Counted from the first letter of the stretch, positions 25,368 to 34,114 are shown. The stretch: DNA of 44,196 nucleotides from JAKFEE01 sp036675815 (GCA_036675815.1 JAKFEE010000037.1:1-44196); one strand, 5' to 3'. A program made the numbers and translations. The notes: generated from the sequence alone by a model not told the origin.

Positions 25368-26236
25368 CAGATGGCCCTCCCGTACAGGCCCTGCGGGCGC
25401 CACAGCAGCACGAACGCCATCACCGCGTAGACGACGACGCCGGCGCCGGCCGGCAGGAACACGGTGCCGAAAGTATCGGCAAGGCCGATGATCATGGCGC
25501 CGACGAAGGCGCCCTTGATCGAACCGACGCCGCCGATGACGACGACGACGAACGAAATGATCAGCACATGCTCGCCCATCCCCGGATAGACCGAGCTGAT
25601 GGGGGCGGCGATCATGCCGGCGAAGGCGGCAAGTGCCGCGCCCAAGCCGAACACGATGGCGAACAGGCGGTTCACGTCGATGCCCAGGGCCTGCACCATT
25701 TCGCGATTGGAGGCGCCGGCGCGGATGGTCATGCCGAGGCGGGTGCGCTGGATGACCAGATAAAGGATTCCGGCCACGGCGACGCACACCAGCGAAATGA
25801 ACAGGCGGTAGACCGGATAGGCCTGGGTGTCGGTCAGCCAGAACGAGCCGGACAGGATCGCCGGCGCGGCGACGCCGTGGACGTCATCGCCCCACAGGAT
25901 CGAGCGCATCTCGTTGAACACCAGGATCAGGCCGTAGGTGAACAGCACCTGGTAGAGGTGATCACGCTTGTAGAGAAAGGCGATGCCGAGGCGCTCGACC
26001 AGCAGGCCGACCAGCACGCTGAGCGGGATCGCCGCCAGCAGGCCCAGCCAGAAGCTGCCCGTCTCGCCGATCAGCCAATAGGCCAGATAGGCGCCGATCA
26101 TGTAGAACGAGCCATGGGCCAGGTTGATGATGCCCATGATGCCGAACACCAGGGTGAGGCCGCTGGCCACGAGAAACAGCAGAAACCCGTACTGGAGGCC
26201 GTTCAGAATCTGGATCAGGTAATAGGTCAGGTCCAT
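25367..26236 (-). CDS. livH: Branched-chain/aromatic acid ABC transporter permease LivH
   Basis: 289 aa from ATG 26236 (MDLTYYLIQILNGLQYG), the usual LivH length. Signatures: LVFGIMGIINLAHGSFYMIGA, shortened here to NLAHGSFYMIG, and VVVIGGVGSIKGAFVGA for the ATPase contact. An ATG at 26308 is in frame but adds 24 non-conserved residues. Between this gene and the CoA-transferase lies a 123-bp gap with a possible 21-aa leader frame. No periplasmic binding protein gene (livJ/K) is present in the window, although such systems need one. Confidence 0.93.
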   Translation of the reverse strand: MDLTYYLIQILNGLQYGFLLFLVASGLTLVFGIMGIINLAHGSFYMIGAYLAYWLIGETGSFWLGLLAAIPLSVLVGLLVERLGIAFLYKRDHLYQVLFTYGLILVFNEMRSILWGDDVHGVAAPAILSGSFWLTDTQAYPVYRLFISLVCVAVAGILYLVIQRTRLGMTIRAGASNREMVQALGIDVNRLFAIVFGLGAALAAFAGMIAAPISSVYPGMGEHVLIISFVVVVIGGVGSIKGAFVGAMIIGLADTFGTVFLPAGAGVVVYAVMAFVLLWRPQGLYGRAI

Positions 26237-26292
26237 CCAGCGTCCCCTAGTGACGCAAGACGGAGGCGGGCGGGACTCCGCGCCTCGGACAT
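26227..26292 (-). CDS. Possible 21-aa leader peptide upstream of livH
   Basis: A strong Shine-Dalgarno, GGAGGAAGAAGC, precedes ATG 26292, stronger than that of livH. It opens a 21-codon frame, Arg/Ala rich (MSEARSPARLRLASLGDAG...), whose TGA lies 10 nt inside livH in another frame. Ribosomes ending here would reload on the livH ATG. It may be a coupling leader, or the Shine-Dalgarno of a lost gene such as livJ. No protein homology is recognised. Confidence 0.3.
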   Translation of the reverse strand: MSEARSPARLRLASLGDAGWT

Positions 26293-26359
26293 GCTTCTTC
26301 CTCCACATCTGGGGCCCCCTCTTGCGTGGGTTCCCCCGTTATTTATCAACGCATCAGCT

Positions 26360-27121
26360 CTAGCGCCAAAACCCTTCCACGTCCACAACCTCCCGAAGAG
26401 CCTTGAGTTCATCGGGCGTCGGCGCCTCGGTTTCCCTGGCGCCGGGCATGATCTCGAGGTCCCACCCGGTGTGGCCGCGCACCGCATCGACGTCCTGGCC
26501 GGGATGCCAGCTAGCCAGATGCAGCTCGCCGTCGGGGCCGAAGGGCCGCAGCACCGCGCGATCGGTGATCACCGCCGCCGGCCCGCCCCAGGCCAGCCCG
26601 GCGCGGGCGCGCGTATCGCCGCCGTCGAGATTGCCGGGCGAGGTAATGTAGTCGACGCGCGGCACCAGTCGGCGCTTCTCGTGATTCATGATGGCCACCG
26701 TCCGCTTCGACATGGTGGCGATGTCGCAGGCGCCGCCCGAGCCCGGCAACTTGACCGTCGGCCGGCGCCAGTCGCCGATATACGAGCTGTTGATGTTGCC
26801 GAAGCGGTCGATCTCGCCGCCGCCGATGAAGCCGGCATCGACCCGGCCCGCCTGCAGCAGGCCCAGCACCTGGATCAGGCCGGTGGCCCAGGCGGCGCCC
26901 TGCTGGTTGGGCGGGTCGCTCATGGTGTAGAGCATGCCCTGGGCCGGCGCATGCCGCGCCAGGCCGACTTCGAACAGGCCCACGGCAGTGGGGGCATGGG
27001 TCAGGCGCGCCACGCCGAAGGCGGCGATGGGCAGGCGCATGCCGATGAACACCACCTCGCCGTCGCGGATCTCACGGGCGGTGGCGATGATCATCAGCTC
27101 CTGGGTCGAGAAATCCGCCAT
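26360..27121 (-). CDS. Family I CoA-transferase, subunit B (GctB/IpdB-like)
   Basis: 253 aa from ATG 27121 (MADFSTQELMIIATAREI). The segment GVARLTHAPTAVGLFEVG corresponds to the part of family I CoA-transferase beta subunits carrying the catalytic glutamate (YESG in glutaconate CoA-transferase, FEVG here). Also visible are GGGEIDRFGNINSSYIGDW and LPGSGGACDIATMSKR. The related ring-opening hydrolase IpdB (steroid degradation) lacks this context, so a transferase is more likely. It lies 5 nt after subunit A. It would exchange CoA between an acyl-CoA and a free acid, probably in aromatic or alicyclic acid breakdown, but substrate is not readable. Confidence 0.8.
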   Translation of the reverse strand: MADFSTQELMIIATAREIRDGEVVFIGMRLPIAAFGVARLTHAPTAVGLFEVGLARHAPAQGMLYTMSDPPNQQGAAWATGLIQVLGLLQAGRVDAGFIGGGEIDRFGNINSSYIGDWRRPTVKLPGSGGACDIATMSKRTVAIMNHEKRRLVPRVDYITSPGNLDGGDTRARAGLAWGGPAAVITDRAVLRPFGPDGELHLASWHPGQDVDAVRGHTGWDLEIMPGARETEAPTPDELKALREVVDVEGFWR

Positions 27122-27126
27122 CGCCC

Positions 27127-28044
27127 TCACTCCGCCGCGAAGTTGGCGGGAGCCGACAGGGCCTCGCCGCGGATGCGCAGGGCCTCCAGCCGCTGGCCCA
27201 GTTTGGCCCGATAGGCGGCATGGTCCGACAGGTCCAGTACCCATTCGCGCAGCCATGCCCGGAAATCGTCGGGGTCGCGTGAGCGGCGGTGATAGTCCTG
27301 ATAGAAATCCGTGTCGCGCTTCCACCGCCCGGTCATCGGCGACGGATGCACCGCCGCCGGCTCGTGCACGACCGCGCTCACGCGGAAGGCGGGGAACAAG
27401 ACGCGATTGGGGTCCGAGGCGATGACCTCGGGTTCGACGATCTCGTCGGCCACCACCAGCACGCGCTCGGCCGCCAGGGCCGCCTCCTGCGCCACGCCGG
27501 CATTGCCCCAATGGTGGCAATTGCCGAAGCGGTCGGAACGCTGCACCGGCAGCACCGCCACCGCCGGCTCCATCGCCGGCACCAACAGCACCGGGCCGCC
27601 GCCGAAAGGATCCTCGGCGCGGCGGAAGGCGGGATTGGACACGGCGATGTCCGAACCCAGCACCGATCGCACCGGCACGTAAGGCATGCCGTAGGCGCCG
27701 GCGAACAGCGCCATGCCCAGGCTGAAATTGCTGTAGTCGTTGATGCGCAGCGGCACCGGCAGGCCCTGCTCGACGGCGCGGCGGTAGTTGTGGCCAAGCC
27801 CGCCGGAGACGTTGCCGACCCAGGCACCGGCGACGGCGCCGACGCAGCCGGCACCGATCAGCATGTCGGTGGCACCGTCCGAGATCGGCGCCACCAACTC
27901 CAGGTCGCGCCGACCCTGGCGGATCAGCTCATGGACGACGGCGAAGGCGATGTTCTGCTCGAGACAAGCCCCGAGCACGACCGAATCGCCATCGCGGATG
28001 AGTTCCCCGACCGCCTGGGACAGGCTCGCCAGCTTGTCGCGCAC
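27127..28044 (-). CDS. Family I CoA-transferase, subunit A (GctA/IpdA-like)
   Basis: 305 aa from GTG 28044 (reads VRDKLASLSQAVGELIRDGD), 8 nt after the ligase stop with GAGG nearby; an ATG at 28134 would overlap the ligase by 82 nt and is less likely. Features: GDSVVLGACLEQNIAFAVVHELI, ISDGATDMLIGAGCVG, AWVGNVSGGLGHNYRRAVEQG and the hydrophobic PVLLVPAMEPAVAVLPVQRS with DRFGNCHHWG. These match alpha subunits of glutaconate-type CoA-transferases. It forms an alpha-beta enzyme with the next gene. The pairing with a CoA ligase and transporter indicates a carboxylic-acid catabolic operon. Confidence 0.8.
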   Translation of the reverse strand: MRDKLASLSQAVGELIRDGDSVVLGACLEQNIAFAVVHELIRQGRRDLELVAPISDGATDMLIGAGCVGAVAGAWVGNVSGGLGHNYRRAVEQGLPVPLRINDYSNFSLGMALFAGAYGMPYVPVRSVLGSDIAVSNPAFRRAEDPFGGGPVLLVPAMEPAVAVLPVQRSDRFGNCHHWGNAGVAQEAALAAERVLVVADEIVEPEVIASDPNRVLFPAFRVSAVVHEPAAVHPSPMTGRWKRDTDFYQDYHRRSRDPDDFRAWLREWVLDLSDHAAYRAKLGQRLEALRIRGEALSAPANFAAE

Positions 28045-28052
28045 GGCCGCGG

Positions 28053-29630
<1,578 letters not shown>

Positions 29631-29705
29631 GCAGTTCCTCCCTTGACATCCGCTGCGATCGTCGGTCGCAACGGCACAGATTTTTCGCACATTTGCGGCA
29701 ATCCC

Positions 29706-29744
29706 GTATCCGAGTACCTATATCTCAACCAAACCCGGAGTCAA
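29706..29744 (-). promoter_or_regulatory. Promoter and possible operator of the CoA-ligase operon
   Basis: On the minus strand TTGACT (29744-29739) and TATAGG (29722-29717) are spaced 16 nt. Overlapping the -10 and start is GGTAC-TCGG-ATAC (29718-29706), which shares GGTAC-N4-ATAC with the dyad at 31600-31621. The match is short, so a common regulator is only suggested. Confidence 0.4.
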
Positions 29745-29772
29745 GCGACTGGGACCTATGCCAGTGAGGTCG

Positions 29773-29814
29773 TTGCGGTTATACACTTATGCATTTACAA
29801 TACAATTCTGTATT
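29773..29814 (+). promoter_or_regulatory. Promoter and perfect dyad before the GNAT-Rrf2 pair
   Basis: TTGCGG (29773-29778) and TACAAT (29796-29801) are spaced 17 nt. The perfect inverted repeat AATACA-ATTC-TGTATT (29799-29814) overlaps the -10 end and the expected start. An Rrf2 regulator encoded just downstream would, if it binds here, repress its own transcription. The local AT-richness also argues against the upstream ATG at 29789. Confidence 0.5.
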
Positions 29815-29833
29815 TCCATTATTGGGCTATGCC

Positions 29834-30295
29834 ATGATCGTCGACGACGAGCAGCAACGCCAAACCGCGCACATCCGCACCGCCACGGCCGACGACCTGC
29901 CACGCATGATCGCCCTGGACGAGGCGGCAACCAAGCTGGCGAAGCCGCAGTACTGGCATGAGTTGCTCGACAAGGCGCGTACGCGGGGCCGCGCCATTCT
30001 CGTGGCCGAGATCGACGACCGGATCGTCGGTTTCATCACCGGCGAGGTGCGGGCCTGGGAGTTCGGTTCGCCCCCCTGCGGCTGGATCTTCGGCTTGGCG
30101 GTCGATCCCGCCTACCGCCAGCACGGCATCGCCACCGAGCTGTTCGACGCGATGTGCGCATTTTTTCGCAGGAGCGGCGTCACCCATGCCCGGACCATGC
30201 TGCGCCGCGACGACCACTTGGTGTTGGCGTTCTTCCGCAGTCAGGGGATGATGGCTGGCCCGTTCGTCCAGCTCGAAAAGGATCTCGACGAATGA
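29834..30295 (+). CDS. GNAT N-acetyltransferase coupled to an Rrf2 regulator (BadL-like position)
   Basis: 153 aa from ATG 29834 (MIVDDEQQRQTAHIRTATAD). The GNAT core is clear: IRTATADDLPRMIALDEAA, ILVAEIDDRIVGFITGEV, and the acetyl-CoA loop in FGLAVDPAYRQHGIATELF. The end of the gene overlaps the Rrf2 start by ATGA. In Rhodopseudomonas palustris, BadL is a GNAT that acetylates aminobenzoates to make the ligand that releases the Rrf2 repressor BadM. Adjacent to an Rrf2 gene and opposite a benzoate-CoA-ligase gene, this protein could do the same; alternatively it acetylates the ligase, like KatA. Both are inference. Confidence 0.8.
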   Translation: MIVDDEQQRQTAHIRTATADDLPRMIALDEAATKLAKPQYWHELLDKARTRGRAILVAEIDDRIVGFITGEVRAWEFGSPPCGWIFGLAVDPAYRQHGIATELFDAMCAFFRRSGVTHARTMLRRDDHLVLAFFRSQGMMAGPFVQLEKDLDE

Positions 30296-30774
30296 GGCTA
30301 CAGAAAGCGACGCGTTTTGCCCTTTATGCGGTGTTCGAGCTGGCGGCCAACCCTGATCGCCAGTTGTCGGCGGGCGAGATTGCCGAGAAGTACGGTTTGT
30401 CGATCAACCACTTGGCCAAGGTGCTGCGGGCCCTTGGCCGCACCGGCCTGGTCGAGGCCGCCCGCGGCGCCGGCGGCGGCTACCGCTTTGCCGGCAATGC
30501 CCGGCGGACGACGTTGCTGGACGTCATCCAGCTTTTCGAGAACATCGAACCCATCCAGGCCGGCGAGCGCGAGCCGGGTGACGACACCGCCGCCGGCCAG
30601 GCTCTGAAGCAGGTTCTGGAAGAAATCGAGGATACCGCCCGCGCCACCTTCAATTCGATCACCATCGACACGATGATCAAGCTGATCGGCAAGGCGCCGT
30701 CGTCACACGTCCTGGACCATGAACCGGCCCACGCCGCGCACTCGGCCCGGCGCCCCTCGCCGCCGGCCGAATGA
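30292..30774 (+). CDS. Rrf2 family transcriptional regulator, cysteine-free (BadM-like)
   Basis: 160 aa. The N-terminal winged helix-turn-helix reads MRLQKATRFALYAVFELA, then AGEIAEKYGLSINHLAKVLR and AARGAGGGYRF, all typical of Rrf2. IscR and NsrR carry three cysteines for an Fe-S cluster in the dimerisation region; this protein has no cysteine at all, so it does not sense through an Fe-S thiolate cluster. That fits a small-molecule sensor such as BadM, the repressor of benzoyl-CoA reductase genes in R. palustris. It is translationally coupled to the GNAT before it. Candidate sites are the dyads at 29799-29814 and 31600-31621. Confidence 0.85.
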   Translation: MRLQKATRFALYAVFELAANPDRQLSAGEIAEKYGLSINHLAKVLRALGRTGLVEAARGAGGGYRFAGNARRTTLLDVIQLFENIEPIQAGEREPGDDTAAGQALKQVLEEIEDTARATFNSITIDTMIKLIGKAPSSHVLDHEPAHAAHSARRPSPPAE

Positions 30775-30800
30775 CGTGGCCCGGCTAGGCCGCCAGACGG

Positions 30801-30851
30801 AGCGCGGGCTCCAGGTCCGCAAAACTGAGTGCGGCGCTGGAGCTCCGCGCT
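30801..30851. repeat. Paired-stem gene-end repeat, copy 2
   Basis: 51-bp relative of 19547-19597: begins AGCGCGG, contains CCAGGTCCGC and then TGCGG and ends CTCCGCGCT. It lies between the converging Rrf2 (stop 30774) and SDR (stop 30860) genes, where it may end transcription from both sides. Confidence 0.6.
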
Positions 30852-30859
30852 CCAAGAGC

Positions 30860-31567
30860 TCAGATATACTGGCCGGAATCGACCTTGATCACTTCGCCGG
30901 TTATCGCGCGCGCCGCGTCCGACAGCAGGAACAGCACGGCGTTCCCGATATCCTGGGCATTGGGCAGGTAGGGCAGTTGCGCCTCGGCCAGGGCCTTGGC
31001 GCGGAACTCCTCGGCCAAGGCCAAGGTCATCTCGGTCAGCACCATGCCGGGGGCGACCGCATTGACGGTGACGCCCTTGCCACCCAGCTCGCGCGCCGCG
31101 GTCTTGGTGAGCGAGATCAGGCCGCCCTTGGCCGCGGCATAGTTCGACTGGCCGAACTTGCCGCGAATGCCGTTGATCGAGGTGATGTTGACGATGCGGC
31201 CATAACCGCCGTCGCGCATGGCAGGAGCCAGCGCGCGGATGACGTTGAACCCGCCGGTCAGGTTGATGTCGATGACGGCGCGCCAGTCGTCGTCGGTCAT
31301 TTTGACGATCGACTTGTCGCGCGTGATGCCGGCATTATTAACCAGAAGTTGAACCGGCTTGCCGATGGCGGCAACGGCGGCCTCGACCGACTTGGAGTCG
31401 GCGACGTTGACCCGATGCACAGCGAAACCGACCGATTCAGTACTATCGGCATAGTCGAACGCATGCACTTCGGCACCGGCTTCGGCCAGCTGCTCGACGA
31501 TGGACCGGCCTATACCCCGAAGGCCCCCTGTCACTACTGCCGTTTTACCGTTAAAATTCCACCGCAT
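30860..31567 (-). CDS. Short-chain dehydrogenase/reductase, FabG/PhaB-like
   Basis: 235 aa. TGGLRGIGRSIVEQLAEAG (cofactor loop), LLVNNAGITRD, catalytic Ser in IVNITSINGIRGKFGQ, and SNYAAAKGGLISLTKTAA with Tyr-x3-Lys are those of 3-oxoacyl or acetoacetyl-CoA reductases; the end ITGEVIKVDSGQYI is FabG-like. HAFDYAD after the second strand has an acidic residue, suggesting NAD rather than NADP. It probably acts on a 3-hydroxyacyl-CoA of the beta-oxidation type. It is divergent from the GNAT pair at 31684 with shared promoter region. Confidence 0.85.
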   Translation of the reverse strand: MRWNFNGKTAVVTGGLRGIGRSIVEQLAEAGAEVHAFDYADSTESVGFAVHRVNVADSKSVEAAVAAIGKPVQLLVNNAGITRDKSIVKMTDDDWRAVIDINLTGGFNVIRALAPAMRDGGYGRIVNITSINGIRGKFGQSNYAAAKGGLISLTKTAARELGGKGVTVNAVAPGMVLTEMTLALAEEFRAKALAEAQLPYLPNAQDIGNAVLFLLSDAARAITGEVIKVDSGQYI

Positions 31568-31581
31568 CGATTCGCTTTTCC

Positions 31582-31654
31582 TTGACTGCCGGGCTACTCG
31601 GTATTAAGGTACCGAAATACTTATAAAGGTAGCAGCACCGCCCGCGCGGGTCAA
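31582..31654. promoter_or_regulatory. Overlapping divergent promoters around a central dyad
   Basis: A plus-strand TTGACT (31582-31587) with TAAGGT 17 nt on, and a minus-strand TTGACC (31654-31649) with TACCTT 17 nt on, face each other. Between them the 22-bp dyad 31600-31621 has outer arms GGTATT/AATACT and core GGTACC. One bound repressor would shut off both the SDR gene and the GNAT pair. The -10 boxes are weak, which would fit a regulated promoter. Confidence 0.45.
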
Positions 31655-31683
31655 GGTGGCACCAACCGAAGGGGAGGTAATGC

Positions 31684-32148
31684 ATGGCAGCCCAACAAGC
31701 CACCGTCACCACGCGACCGCTCACGGCCGCCGACCTCGACGCCATCGTCGCGCTCGACGGCGAGATCACCGGCCAATCACGCCGCGGTTTCTATGAAAAG
31801 CGCCTGACCGCCACGGCCAAGGACCCCCGAGCCTTCGTCTCGTTGGCGGTCGAGGCCGATGGCCGCCTCGCCGGCTTCGTCTTCACCCAGATTCTCGACG
31901 GTGAGTTCGGTGGCAAGGAACCCGTCGCCGTCCTCGACGCCATCGGCGTCGCGCCCGGCGAACGCGGCGCCAAGCTCGGCCACCAGTTGCTGGCGGCGCT
32001 GGACCGCCAACTGGCCGCCCACGGCGTGCGCGAGATCCAGACACAGGCCGGGTGGACCGAAGGCGCCATCGTCGGCTTCTTGGCCGCCAGTGGCTTCGAT
32101 CTGGCGCCGCGACTGGTGCTGGAACGCGAAACCACGCTGAGCTTGTAA
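31684..32148 (+). CDS. GNAT N-acetyltransferase, tandem copy 1
   Basis: 154 aa. ATG 31684 is preceded by GGGGAGG. GNAT features: TTRPLTAADLDAIVALDGEI, LAVEADGRLAGFVFTQIL, AIGVAPGERGAKLGHQLLA (acetyl-CoA loop) and a final VGFLAASGFDLAPRL. It aligns with the next gene along its length (for example ITGQSRRGFYEKR against ITGRDRTAYYKRK), so the two are ancient tandem paralogues. Substrate unknown. Proximity to an acyl-CoA ligase makes a KatA-like protein acetyltransferase role possible. Confidence 0.82.
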   Translation: MAAQQATVTTRPLTAADLDAIVALDGEITGQSRRGFYEKRLTATAKDPRAFVSLAVEADGRLAGFVFTQILDGEFGGKEPVAVLDAIGVAPGERGAKLGHQLLAALDRQLAAHGVREIQTQAGWTEGAIVGFLAASGFDLAPRLVLERETTLSL

Positions 32149-32157
32149 GGGGGCATC

Positions 32158-32682
32158 ATGGTTTACGGAAATCCCGCCAACGGCAAGGCCGAAATCGATT
32201 TCAGCGACCCCCATGCCGACTCGCCGGAAGCGCTGTCGCGCGACCTGGTGCCTGTCCGCTCGTTGAGGGCCGAGGATCTGCCGGCGATCATTGGTTTGGA
32301 CCGACGCATCACCGGCCGCGACCGCACCGCCTACTACAAGCGCAAGACGGCCGAGGTCCTCGAGGAATCGGGCGTGCGTGTCTCGCTGGTGGCCGAAGTG
32401 GACGGTCAGTTCGCCGGCTTCGTCATGGCCCGCGTCGACTTCGGCGAATTCGGGCGCGCCAACCCGACCGCGGTCATCGACACCATCGGCGTCAATCCCG
32501 CCTTCACCCAGCGCCACGTCGGCAAGGCTCTGCTGTCGCAATTGCTGGCCAATCTGGCATCGCTGCGGGTCGAGGTCGTGCGTACCCAGGTCGAGTGGGA
32601 CCATTTCGGCCTGCTCGCCTTCCTCAAATCCTGCGGTTTTTCTCCATCCCAGCGGTTGTCCTTCACGCGGCGAGTCGTCTGA
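32158..32682 (+). CDS. GNAT N-acetyltransferase, tandem copy 2
   Basis: 174 aa, with a 30-residue N-terminal extension over copy 1 (MVYGNPANGKAEIDFSDPH...). GNAT core: VRSLRAEDLPAIIGLDRRI, VSLVAEVDGQFAGFVMARV, TIGVNPAFTQRHVGKALLS and LLAFLKSCGFSPSQRLSF. The acetyl-CoA loop QRHVGK departs from the usual R/Q-x-x-G-x-G/A pattern at its last position. It starts 9 nt after copy 1. An intrinsic terminator follows. Two paralogous GNATs may form a heterodimer or act on related substrates. Confidence 0.8.
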   Translation: MVYGNPANGKAEIDFSDPHADSPEALSRDLVPVRSLRAEDLPAIIGLDRRITGRDRTAYYKRKTAEVLEESGVRVSLVAEVDGQFAGFVMARVDFGEFGRANPTAVIDTIGVNPAFTQRHVGKALLSQLLANLASLRVEVVRTQVEWDHFGLLAFLKSCGFSPSQRLSFTRRVV

Positions 32683-32709
32683 CTGATTCCCCTGTTCGCC
32701 GCGTTCTTG

Positions 32710-32741
32710 AGCGCGGAGCCACATGGCTCCGCGCTTTTTTT
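32710..32741 (+). terminator. Intrinsic terminator of the GNAT pair
   Basis: Perfect 11-bp stem AGCGCGGAGCC / GGCTCCGCGCT with loop ACAT, followed by seven T. It lies 28 nt after the second GNAT stop. The stem sequence resembles the paired-stem repeats at 19547 and 30801. Confidence 0.9.
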
Positions 32742-32904
32742 CGGCTCATCGCGGATTGGCCCTGATCCGCCCCCGGGCCTCAACGTCCGAAACGGCTTCG
32801 CGGTATGAGCGCGACGGCCCGATGCCCGGATCAGAACAAGGAGGCGTATCACGGGGCATATTGGTCACCACCCCGGCTCGTCACCTCCGCGAAAGCGACG
32901 CCTT

Positions 32905-32928
32905 CCCTCTCCCGCAAGCGGGAGAGGG
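32905..32928. repeat. Perfect palindrome near the ferritin-like gene end
   Basis: Arms CCCTCTCCCGC and GCGGGAGAGGG around AA, fully symmetric over 24 bp, 34 nt from the stop of the ferritin-like gene. A degenerate REP-like half (GTCACCTCCGCGAAAGCG) lies just before it. No T-run; likely a dispersed intergenic repeat. Confidence 0.6.
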
Positions 32929-32961
32929 AGAATTATTCCGTCGTGCTGGCGCAGGCGGTGA

Positions 32962-33939
32962 TCACCTGGGGGCGGACGCCGCCTCGACGTGCGCCAGGAG
33001 CACACGCACGCGCAACAGGCGCGCCACCGCCGCCTCGCTCAGGCGCTGCGCCTCGTTGAGCACGCACTCCTGCACCGAATGATCGGCCGCCGCCATGTAG
33101 AGATCCAGCACCTCTTCGGCATTCCGCAGAGCCAGGCGCAAGGCGTCTATCGGCGAGAGCGCCCCTTGCACCAGCCTGCCGGCGGCGCGGGCCTGTTCCA
33201 CGACGTCAGTCGCCGGCATCTCGGCGGCGGCATCGGCATACTGGCGTACGCGCTCGGCATCGGCGAGGGCGAGACCTTGCATCGCCCTCGCCTCTTCGGC
33301 ATAGGCCGCCCCCCCCAGCGCCGCGGCAGCCAGGCCATCGAGCTCATGACTGCCCGCCTCCAGGCCGTAGGCGACGGCGCGCAGGCTGCGTGCATCCCGC
33401 GGCACATGCCGGTAGACGCGGCGCTGCGCATGATAGGCGCGTCGCCGCCACTGCCGGAGCTCGGCTATGTGCTCGAGTTCCTCACGAGCCAGGGCCAACG
33501 CCCGGTCTTCGGTCGGCTCGTCGGCCGCGATCGCGGCCAGATAGGTGTAGAAAGCGAAAGCGGCCTGCTCGTTGCGCACAGCCAGCGCCAGCGCCTGATA
33601 AGGGGTCATCACCCGCGCCTCGCCATCGTCGTCGTCGTCGCCGAAAGTCTCCGGCATCTGCCAACTGAACTGCGCCGGCGCCGGCGCCGGACGGCCTTCG
33701 CGCCGCGCCCAGCGCTCGAGCCCCTCCTCATGCGCGGTTTCCATGTCGGCCAGGCGATGGAACAAGGCGGCCATTTCCTCGTCGCCAACCCGCTCCATGC
33801 CGTCGGCGAGATGGCGATAGCGCTCGGCCGCCTCATGCTCCATTCCGACGGCGATGTCCATCAAGCGATCGACGCTGAGCGGCGCGGCAATCGGGTATGC
33901 CGGGTGGATCGAATAGACCGGAGTCATGGCACGAGGCAT
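32962..33939 (-). CDS. Ferritin-like (rubrerythrin-type) diiron protein with three two-helix repeats
   Basis: 325 aa from ATG 33939 behind GGGAGGAG. Two helical hairpins supply a full diiron set: Glu34/Glu36 (GMEHEAAERY) and Glu67-x2-His70 (DMETAHEEG) in the first; Glu124 (VRNEQAAFAFY) and Glu154-x2-His157 (REELEHIAEL) in the second. The link is acidic (residues 100-106). A third, weaker hairpin at about 264-315 (LALRNAEEVLDLYMAA, NEAQRLSEAAVARL) resembles the second but lacks the His. There is no rubredoxin domain. Role probably oxygen, peroxide or iron handling; being divergent from nosR suggests use in denitrifying conditions. Function unproven. Confidence 0.75.
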   Translation of the reverse strand: MPRAMTPVYSIHPAYPIAAPLSVDRLMDIAVGMEHEAAERYRHLADGMERVGDEEMAALFHRLADMETAHEEGLERWARREGRPAPAPAQFSWQMPETFGDDDDDGEARVMTPYQALALAVRNEQAAFAFYTYLAAIAADEPTEDRALALAREELEHIAELRQWRRRAYHAQRRVYRHVPRDARSLRAVAYGLEAGSHELDGLAAAALGGAAYAEEARAMQGLALADAERVRQYADAAAEMPATDVVEQARAAGRLVQGALSPIDALRLALRNAEEVLDLYMAAADHSVQECVLNEAQRLSEAAVARLLRVRVLLAHVEAASAPR

Positions 33940-33951
33940 GGCACTCCTCCC

Positions 33952-33966
33952 GGGTAGGCTCTACCC
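33952..33966 (-). promoter_or_regulatory. Short dyad just upstream of the ferritin-like gene's ribosome site
   Basis: GGGTAG-GCT-CTACCC is a perfect 6+6 inverted repeat that directly abuts the GGGAGGAG Shine-Dalgarno of the ferritin-like gene. It could be a protein operator or an mRNA hairpin affecting translation or stability. Confidence 0.35.
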
Positions 33967-34114
33967 CACAGTCGCCTATTGTCACAGCTTCGGCACCATG
34001 CGGCCAGTATCCATTCCGCCATACGGAGCGGCCGGCGATCACTATCCCAGGTGGAATATTGCGGGGGCACTCGGCGCCCGTCCGGGTGCGACATCGTGTC
34101 GCCGTTTGCGTGCG

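Noticed and set aside
30292..30774. IscR or NsrR identity for the Rrf2 regulator
   Set aside because: No cysteine is present, so the Fe-S ligands of IscR and NsrR are missing, and no isc or NO-detoxifying gene is adjacent.
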